Origin: a bacterium
GTDB taxonomy: Bacteria; Zixibacteria; MSB-5A5; GN15; FEB-12
Direction: 5' to 3'
Length of the DNA: 8,106 bases
Assembly: GCA_030668045.1 (NCBI GenBank)
Contig: DAOUUR010000083.1
Coordinates: 1-8,106, forward strand
Shown here piece after piece: positions 1 through 5,990 of the stretch. The position numbers were made by a program, and so were the translations under genes. Each line of letters begins with the position of its first letter. The first letter of the stretch is position 1. The notes below the pieces were generated by a model. It searched no databases. It was not told where the DNA came from and saw nothing but the letters and a program-made list of their open reading frames with translations.

Positions 1-3000
1 CCATTTCAAGAGGAGTACGATGCTGCCACCATTAACGCCATCATCCACGACACTCCGGAACCATTGTCCCGCTATAAATCGGGTGTCAGCGACAGACTTC
101 AGCAGATAGTCGACAAAGCTCTGGAAAAGAAAGTCGAAACCCGCTACCAGACGGCATCGGGAATGCTGGCCGATTTGCGCCGGCTGGCATCCTCGGAGAG
201 CGTGGCGATTCCGAAGAAGAAAGTGCCACGGCTTGCCTGGGTGGCAGGCATTGCGGTGCTGATCACAGTTGTGTGGGGTGGTCTTCAGCTTACGTCGTGG
301 CTGAGTCCCTCGGCGGTGGCCGCAAAATCTATTGCCGTGGTGGATTTTGATAACGTCGGTGCAGCAGAAGACGCCTACCTGGCCAGCGGGCTGGCCGAGG
401 ATCTGTCAATCAAGCTGAGGCAACTGGAAGGGATTAAGGTTGCCAGCAGCGCGGATATTCGTCGTTTAGCCAAAGAGAATCTACTGCCGAAAGAGATCGC
501 GGCGCGGCTGAAAGTGCAAGATGCACTGGGTGGTTCGCTCTTGCGCCAGGATAGTCTTGTAAGGATCAATGTTGAACTGATCGACAGAGTATCAGGAGAC
601 GTTGTCTGGTCAGACCAGATTGACAAACAGTTCACGGAGATCTTCCAGTTCATGGATGAAGTCTCACTGAAGATTGCCCAAGCCTTAGAAGTTCGCCTGA
701 CTCCTGTCGAAGAGGCTGCGATGGCAACCAAGCCTACCGACAATACTGGGGCGTATGATCATTACCTTAAAGGACGCCACTATTATTACAACATAACGTA
801 CAGGGATAATGATCTTGCCGAACGCGAGTTTGAACGAGCCCTGCAGAGTGACCCTGAATATCCACTGGCACTTGCCGGTCTGGCCGATGTGTATGTGCAG
901 CGCTATAAGGAACGCTTCGACTACGACGAATCCTGGTTGGACTCGTCAGAGGTCCTCACAGAAAAAGCTCTTTCACTTGAGCCGAAGCTTGCCGAGGCGT
1001 ATGAATCGCGAGCTGAGTTATATCTACAGGAAGACAACATGACAGGCGCTCTTGAGGCTGCCGAGAAAGCTCGGAATCTCAGGCCGGATTGGGATGAACC
1101 CTATATTCATCTTGCTGACATCTATAGGAAACGGGGGCTAAGAGATACAGCAGTTTCACTATATGACCAGGCGAACAGTCTCCGTCCGAGCGTGGATGCT
1201 CTCTGTGGCAAAGGCGAAATCGCCTTGACACGCGGGCAGGTAGACTCAGCCGAGGTTTTATATCGGGCGGCCAGCGAATTGAATCCTTATCATGATCGTC
1301 CCTATCTTCTATTGGCATCTCTATATGCAAAAACTCATGAAGGTGAGAGAGGGGACAGCCTCGTTCGGCGCGCTATTGAAGTGCGGCCTGATCATGTCAC
1401 AGGGTACCGGCGTCTCAGTAACAGGCTGTTCCGCAGGGGCAGCACTCAGGAAGGTGAGGATCTACTTAGAGGGTTTATCAGACAGTATCCGTACAACTGG
1501 GACGGTTACAACGCACTTTATTACTACGTAGGAACTTTAAGAAGAGACGATCAGGCTGCTCTCCCGATTATCGAGGAAGCCGTAAGGAAGAATCCGCAAC
1601 AGGCCTGGGCATATGTGCTCCTGGCTGAGGCCTACGTGGAGATGATGGTCGCGGAAAAGGCGATGACTGCAATACAAACCGCCATATCCCTGCGGCCTCA
1701 CTCGGCAGCGATTTTGGACAGGGCAGGTTGTGTGTATATTGAGCTCGGTCACCCCGATGAAGCTGTCAAATTCCTTGATCAAGCTCTGCAATCCGGTCCT
1801 CTATCTAGCCACATGCTGTTCTATATCGCGTGCAGTTTCGAGAGAATGAGGGAATTAGAAAAAGCGATCGAGATTATGCTCAAAGCTGTTGAACAGTCCC
1901 CAGGAGTAGCTGAGTATTATTCCCACCTGGGCCATTTTCTTGCGAAAGCCTACCGGTATCATGAGCTTCCCGGTATCATTAAAGAAGCTGCCGGCCGGTA
2001 CGGGGACGATCCTGATTTCTTTGTATATCTGAGTGAAGCACAGAGATCGGAAGGCCAGTTTGCAGAAGCTGTAGCATCTGCAAATCGCGCCATGGCCGTA
2101 AAGCCGGGGCACGTCAATCTCGTTCATCTGGGCATATCACAGTGGCTCTCTGGCGACATCGAAGGTGCTCTAAGTACCTTCAGAAAAGCTTCTGACGAAA
2201 GCTCTTCCGGACAATGGGTAGTCAGGGTTCTGAAATCCGAAGGGCGATGGGACGAAATTGAGTCATACCTCAAAACCATCAAGGAGCCGAACCCGGATCA
2301 GCTTTCGGGGATCACTCACTGGGCCGATATCGCCGTTCCATATTACATGTCGATGCGAAGGTACGACGATGCTCTGAAGGTACTCACCGAACTCCGGAGT
2401 AGTGGTGACGAAACTTCACCCAGATGGGTTTCTGTAATGATGGCAGAGTGCCATACCGCGATGGGGCAAATAGACTCCACCAGACATATTCTGCAGAAAT
2501 TGTCTGAAACAGCTTCAATCTGGGAGCGGCGCGAGATTACAGAAAGACTGGCTATGCTGCGGGCAGCGTTAGAGCAAGATATTGATGGTGTACTCGAGCA
2601 GATGAAGGGTGTTCAAGAGTACATACCGGATGACGCATTGACCCCTCAGATCCTTCGTCTTCAGTTTGCCGCCGGTTACTTAAATGATGCAGCCAAGACG
2701 ATTGAATTGATCAGTCCCAGAGGCACTGTGATCGGACACATGAAATACAGACAAGCCCAATTGGCCATGGCTTTGGGCTCAAACGACGCTGCTCTGTATC
2801 TGGATCATGCAGTAATTGATCTTTCCCGTCTCTCCCGCGGCCTCTTCTATTGGGTACACGAATTTGGAATTGGTGTTAGCTATTATGCGCTTGTTCTTGC
2901 TCGTGCGGAAAGACTCGGCGAAGCTCGGAAAGAGATCAAATGGGCGCTCAAAATGGAACCGCAAAGGGCGGATATTGCGTATAATGCCGCTTGTGCGTAC

Positions 3001-3192
3001 TCCCTGATGGGTGATACAGCTTTGGCACTGCAATGGCTTGAGACTGCCGTTGACCGAGGATATCTGGAACTATGGTGGGCAAAGGTTGATCCAGACCTTG
3101 ATCCCCTGCGTGATCTACTCCGTTTCAAGGAAATCATGAACGATTGGGATAATCGGATAAAGGCAATACTGGCGAAGTCGAAGAGCAAATAG
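1..3192 (+). CDS. Ser/Thr protein kinase with FlgO/TolB-like domain and long TPR tail, 5'-truncated by window edge
   Basis: Frame 1 is open from the first base and ends at TAG 3190-3192, giving 1063 residues; the true start lies upstream. An in-frame TTG at 64 is not the real start, because the residues before it already belong to the kinase. Residues 1-62 match the end of a Hanks-type (PknB-like) kinase C-lobe: PFQEEYDA, then a helix ending in LEKKVETRYQTA, whose Arg48 is the conserved subdomain XI arginine. Three lysines (72-74) precede one membrane helix (about 78-99), which puts the kinase in the cytoplasm and the rest outside. Residues 109-233 resemble the FlgO/TolB-N-like domain of such fusions (SIAVVDFDNV, GLAEDLSIKL, GGSLLRQD, DVVWSDQID). 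TPR units follow, clearest at about 332-497, 535-634, 673-731 and 962-1020. The end (VDPDLDPLRDLLRFKEIM) is the usual close of these proteins. The ATP site and catalytic loop are outside the window, so activity cannot be judged. The target is unknown; the TPR part probably binds proteins. Confidence 0.9.
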   Translation, partial: PFQEEYDAATINAIIHDTPEPLSRYKSGVSDRLQQIVDKALEKKVETRYQTASGMLADLRRLASSESVAIPKKKVPRLAWVAGIAVLITVVWGGLQLTSWLSPSAVAAKSIAVVDFDNVGAAEDAYLASGLAEDLSIKLRQLEGIKVASSADIRRLAKENLLPKEIAARLKVQDALGGSLLRQDSLVRINVELIDRVSGDVVWSDQIDKQFTEIFQFMDEVSLKIAQALEVRLTPVEEAAMATKPTDNTGAYDHYLKGRHYYYNITYRDNDLAEREFERALQSDPEYPLALAGLADVYVQRYKERFDYDESWLDSSEVLTEKALSLEPKLAEAYESRAELYLQEDNMTGALEAAEKARNLRPDWDEPYIHLADIYRKRGLRDTAVSLYDQANSLRPSVDALCGKGEIALTRGQVDSAEVLYRAASELNPYHDRPYLLLASLYAKTHEGERGDSLVRRAIEVRPDHVTGYRRLSNRLFRRGSTQEGEDLLRGFIRQYPYNWDGYNALYYYVGTLRRDDQAALPIIEEAVRKNPQQAWAYVLLAEAYVEMMVAEKAMTAIQTAISLRPHSAAILDRAGCVYIELGHPDEAVKFLDQALQSGPLSSHMLFYIACSFERMRELEKAIEIMLKAVEQSPGVAEYYSHLGHFLAKAYRYHELPGIIKEAAGRYGDDPDFFVYLSEAQRSEGQFAEAVASANRAMAVKPGHVNLVHLGISQWLSGDIEGALSTFRKASDESSSGQWVVRVLKSEGRWDEIESYLKTIKEPNPDQLSGITHWADIAVPYYMSMRRYDDALKVLTELRSSGDETSPRWVSVMMAECHTAMGQIDSTRHILQKLSETASIWERREITERLAMLRAALEQDIDGVLEQMKGVQEYIPDDALTPQILRLQFAAGYLNDAAKTIELISPRGTVIGHMKYRQAQLAMALGSNDAALYLDHAVIDLSRLSRGLFYWVHEFGIGVSYYALVLARAERLGEARKEIKWALKMEPQRADIAYNAACAYSLMGDTALALQWLETAVDRGYLELWWAKVDPDLDPLRDLLRFKEIMNDWDNRIKAILAKSKSK

Positions 3193-3256
3193 CCTGACAG
3201 CCAAGACAGCTCCCCCCTATCATACCATCTGCTCGATCCGGGACTGGTCAACTCCC

Positions 3257-3287
3257 TTGCCATATACCGTTCTGTTGATTAGATTTG
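3257..3287 (+). promoter_or_regulatory. Candidate promoter of the YfhO-family gene
   Basis: TTGCCA (3257-3262) matches the sigma-70 -35 hexamer at five of six positions. After exactly 17 nt comes TAGATT (3280-3285), four of six for the -10 hexamer. Read on to 3287, the same element is TAGATTTG, an exact fit to the Bacteroidetes -7 pattern TAnnTTTG, with a TTG 20 nt upstream as the -33 element. Transcription would begin near 3292, leaving a leader of about 60 nt before the ATG at 3354. No start site has been measured, and the dominant promoter type depends on the unknown host. Confidence 0.4.
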
Positions 3288-3343
3288 ACCCGAGAAAACC
3301 GGAGCGTCAATAGAGACGCCTGACCTGATAATCGCCCCGCAAT

Positions 3344-3347
3344 GGAG
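3344..3347 (+). promoter_or_regulatory. Shine-Dalgarno GGAG of the YfhO-family gene
   Basis: GGAG sits 6 nt before ATG 3354, an ideal spacing, and fixes the start. The next in-frame ATG would be at residue 51, inside the first conserved loop, so it is a worse choice. This is the only convincing ribosome site in the window; the gene starting at 5991 has none. Confidence 0.7.
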
Positions 3348-3353
3348 CTGTAA

Positions 3354-5837
3354 ATGGCCAAACATACCAAGATCACTAAGCCTGCACCACCCAGAAAAAA
3401 ATCACTCGATATAGAGAGCCTGCCATATTTTGTTCCGGCTGCATTTGTTGTCATTTTGATCGGTCTGGTAATCCTCTTCCGGGAGTTTATCTTCTCCAAT
3501 CAAATGCTGTACGGTTCGGACATGATTCAGGCCGGTGTCTATTTCCGATCATTCCTGATCGACTACTTTGCCGAGCATGGTTCGGTGCCCCAGTGGAATC
3601 CATATATTTTTGGCGGGATGCCGTATGTTGATGCGTTCCACGGCGATATTTTCTATCCGCTGTCGATGCTCAAATATATCTGGCCGATCTTTCGCATCCT
3701 CGGACTGAACCTGTTTTTCCATATTTTCCTGGCTGGCGTTTTTATGTACTTTGCGGCGCGACAGTTCAATCTATCGAAGATCGCATCGATCCTGGCGGCC
3801 GTCTGCTACACCTTCGCGCCGTATATCGTGTCATTTGTATCACCCGGACATGACGGCAAATTGTTCGTCACCGCTCTTTTTCCCCTGCTGATACTCTTTC
3901 TTGATAGGGGGTTTGAAAGCCGAACCCTTATCAAGGCGATTCTCAATTTCACTCTTCTTGGACTGACTATCGGAGTCGTTCTATTGTCACCCCATCCTCA
4001 GATGTCGTACTTTGCGCTGTGGGCGGTGGCGTTCTACGCAGCTTTCAAGCTGATCGTAAAATGGCGGGAATCAAAATCGGTTCCGGCCTTGATTCGTCCG
4101 GCTACTCTGGCGGCCTATGCGGTCGGGATCGGGTTGGCGTTGTCGGCCATTCAGTACTATCCCAGCTACATCTACACCACAACGTTCTCTCCACGCGCCG
4201 CCGATGACAGCAAAAGCGGCTGGGGTTGGGCGACTTCGTGGTCGCTGCATGAAGAAGAAGCGTTCTCGCTATTGATACCGGAGTTTTCCGGCACCAATGC
4301 TCAAACGGAAGGAACATACTATTGGGGGAAGAACGCCTTTAAGGATAATTCTGAATCGGTTGGTGTTGTCGCGTTGTTTATCGCGCTGATTGGATTTTTC
4401 TGTTACCGTCGGAAGGAATCGTATTTCCTCGGAGGCCTGGCCATCTTTGCACTGATCTATGCTCTCGGTGCAACTACGCCAATATTCCAGCTATTTTTCT
4501 ATCTGATACCAAAAGTACAGTCACTTCGAGCGCCCTCAATGATAATGTTCATGTTCTCCTATTCGGTCGCGTTGCTGGCCGGGATGGGTCTGCAGGTGAT
4601 TATCAATAAGGGCCCCGGGCTGTGGAAAAAGAGCGGCAAGCGGTTCACATATCTGATTGTTGGTTTCCCCGGATTACTGCTGTTGCTGGCGTTGGCCTTT
4701 GGAGCCGGTGGTCGGGGGATGCTGACGCTCTGGTCGTCACTCTTCTATTCAGAGGCATCGTCGATCCAGGTAGCGCGCGGCGTTACCAAACTTGATGTCG
4801 GCATGATGAACCTCCCTGCGATTCAGTCGGGCGCGTGGTGGGCGTTTCTTTTTGTGGCCGCGGCGGCGGCTTGTCTCTGGCTGTATCGATCAGGAAAAGC
4901 CGGCAAGGGTATTTTCCTGGCTCTGTTATTGATCCCCATGATTGACGGTATCAGATTCAACCAGCGGTTTATTGGTACGTTAGACCCCAGCAGCATTTGG
5001 GCAGGCAATCCGATCGCTGATTTTTTCAATCATACCGAAGGACATTACCGCGTCATGAACCTGGCCAATGGTGAGATTCGGATGCAAGGTCCGACTGTTC
5101 GCGAAGACGTATTGCCGTACTACGGCATTGAGATGGTGGTCGGCTACCACGGTAACCAACTTCGATGGTACGATCAACTTCTGGGCGGTCCGGCCAAGAC
5201 CAATCAGCTCAACCCGCACCTCCTGAATCTTGTCGGGGCAGAGTATATCCTGTTCCCCAAAGAGCAAAATTTCCCCGACGGCTATTTTGGTGAAAAGCCT
5301 CTGACGCCGGTGGCGGATTTTGGGTCGATCAAAATCCTGAAAAATGATAACGCCCTCCCCCGAGTATTTCTTCTGGATGATTTCAAAGTTGTCGCCGATC
5401 GAGCGGACATCTATCCGGAGATACTGGCTGGGACAGTTGACCATCGCAATCTGGTCTATCTTGAAGAGGAACCGACTCTGACTTTGGCCGATGATCCCCT
5501 TGGCTCCGACTCTGCCTGGGTGGCTGATTATCAAATCGAATCAGTTGCCGTTGGAGTCAATTGCGATGACAACAAGATTCTGGTGCTGGCCGACAACTAT
5601 TACGATGCCTGGCATGTTTCTGTCGATGATCAACCGGCCAAACTACTGCGCTCGTACGGGATGTTTCGGGCGGTGGAGATTCCCGCCGGGTCAAAGGACG
5701 TGAAATTCTGGTACGAGAGCCAACGGTACAAGACGGGTCGGCTCATTACCAATGTAACCGGTCTGTGGATAATCGGCGTGCTTGCCGTATGTCTGGTTTT
5801 GGGCAGGAAAACAAAACAACCGGAACCAGCCGAATAG
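3354..5837 (+). CDS. YfhO-family polytopic membrane protein (GT-C-like glycosyltransferase candidate)
   Basis: Complete gene of 827 residues, ATG with GGAG 6 nt upstream, TAG 5835-5837. A lysine-rich N-terminus (1-20) leads to a membrane helix at about 25-47. Roughly twelve more hydrophobic segments follow up to residue 531 (for example 112-135, 192-212, 247-269, 395-416, 432-450, 493-510). A large soluble part spans about 532-798, and a last helix lies at about 799-816. Family-type motifs are GSDMIQ (54-59, Asp56 in the first outer loop where GT-C enzymes keep an acidic residue), QWNPYIFGGMPY (80-91), SPGHDGKL (163-170), SPHPQMSYF (212-220), LRAPSMIMFM (391-400), and the closing block DNYYDAWHVSVDD followed by FRAVEIPAGSKDVKFWY. 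Firmicute YfhO proteins are implicated in glycosylating lipoteichoic acid outside the membrane. The substrate here is unknown and is unlikely to be teichoic acid if the host is diderm. It appears to be transcribed alone, with gaps of 161 and 153 nt on either side. Family assignment is secure; enzymatic role is inferred. Confidence 0.88.
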   Translation: MAKHTKITKPAPPRKKSLDIESLPYFVPAAFVVILIGLVILFREFIFSNQMLYGSDMIQAGVYFRSFLIDYFAEHGSVPQWNPYIFGGMPYVDAFHGDIFYPLSMLKYIWPIFRILGLNLFFHIFLAGVFMYFAARQFNLSKIASILAAVCYTFAPYIVSFVSPGHDGKLFVTALFPLLILFLDRGFESRTLIKAILNFTLLGLTIGVVLLSPHPQMSYFALWAVAFYAAFKLIVKWRESKSVPALIRPATLAAYAVGIGLALSAIQYYPSYIYTTTFSPRAADDSKSGWGWATSWSLHEEEAFSLLIPEFSGTNAQTEGTYYWGKNAFKDNSESVGVVALFIALIGFFCYRRKESYFLGGLAIFALIYALGATTPIFQLFFYLIPKVQSLRAPSMIMFMFSYSVALLAGMGLQVIINKGPGLWKKSGKRFTYLIVGFPGLLLLLALAFGAGGRGMLTLWSSLFYSEASSIQVARGVTKLDVGMMNLPAIQSGAWWAFLFVAAAAACLWLYRSGKAGKGIFLALLLIPMIDGIRFNQRFIGTLDPSSIWAGNPIADFFNHTEGHYRVMNLANGEIRMQGPTVREDVLPYYGIEMVVGYHGNQLRWYDQLLGGPAKTNQLNPHLLNLVGAEYILFPKEQNFPDGYFGEKPLTPVADFGSIKILKNDNALPRVFLLDDFKVVADRADIYPEILAGTVDHRNLVYLEEEPTLTLADDPLGSDSAWVADYQIESVAVGVNCDDNKILVLADNYYDAWHVSVDDQPAKLLRSYGMFRAVEIPAGSKDVKFWYESQRYKTGRLITNVTGLWIIGVLAVCLVLGRKTKQPEPAE

Positions 5838-5865
5838 CGTCGCCCAATTTACTGAGTATGTATCC

Positions 5866-5889
5866 GGGTCGATCAGACAATATCGACTC
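5866..5889 (+). other. Stem-loop in the gap after the YfhO-family gene
   Basis: GGGTCGAT (5866-5873) pairs with ATCGACTC (5882-5889), seven Watson-Crick pairs and one G-T, around an 8-nt loop. It starts 29 nt after the YfhO stop codon. No T-run follows, so it is not a standard intrinsic terminator; it might stabilise the 3' end, assist factor-dependent termination, or be accidental. The rest of the 5838-5990 gap shows no clear promoter, RNA gene or open frame worth calling. Confidence 0.3.
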
Positions 5890-5990
5890 TGACACGGCAG
5901 ATTGGCACATGCGACTGACCTGTTCGTATCCCATAAATATCCCATTCCAATGTTCAAGTTTTGCACAACTCTGCCGACTCAATTAGTGTT

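Larger units (their letters stand above)
3206..3351 (+). other. 8-nt segment complementary to the YfhO Shine-Dalgarno (possible long-range hairpin)
   Basis: ACAGCTCC at 3206-3213, starting 14 nt after the kinase stop codon, is the exact reverse complement of GGAGCTGT at 3344-3351. The latter contains the Shine-Dalgarno of the next gene. The 130 nt between them would form the loop. On a transcript reading through from the kinase gene this pairing could cover the ribosome site. A transcript from the candidate promoter at 3257-3285 would lack the upstream arm. The complementarity is seen directly; any function is inference, and a chance match is possible. Confidence 0.25.

Noticed and set aside
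64..66. TTG as the start codon of the first gene
   Set aside because: The same frame is open to base 1, and the residues before the TTG continue the kinase C-lobe, so the gene begins upstream of the window.
3196..3210. Direct repeat GACAGC-CAA-GACAGC after the kinase stop codon
   Set aside because: Two 6-nt copies are too short to call an operator or repeat element.
3240..3256. GGGA...TCCC inverted repeat as a possible terminator of the kinase gene
   Set aside because: The stem is four base pairs with no U-tract; not a terminator.
2883..3263. 126-codon - strand frame across the end of the kinase gene
   Set aside because: The + strand here encodes the conserved closing TPR and the DPDLDPLR end. 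The antisense product is low-complexity Ser/Arg-rich, typical of a shadow frame.
3304..3319. GCGTC-N6-GACGC hairpin in the YfhO leader
   Set aside because: Only five base pairs, no T-run and no riboswitch-like context; expected by chance.
4980..5534. 184-codon open frame on the - strand, the longest antisense frame in the window
   Set aside because: It lies wholly inside the YfhO gene, whose translation here matches the family's conserved C-terminal part; the antisense product has no recognisable domain or ribosome site.
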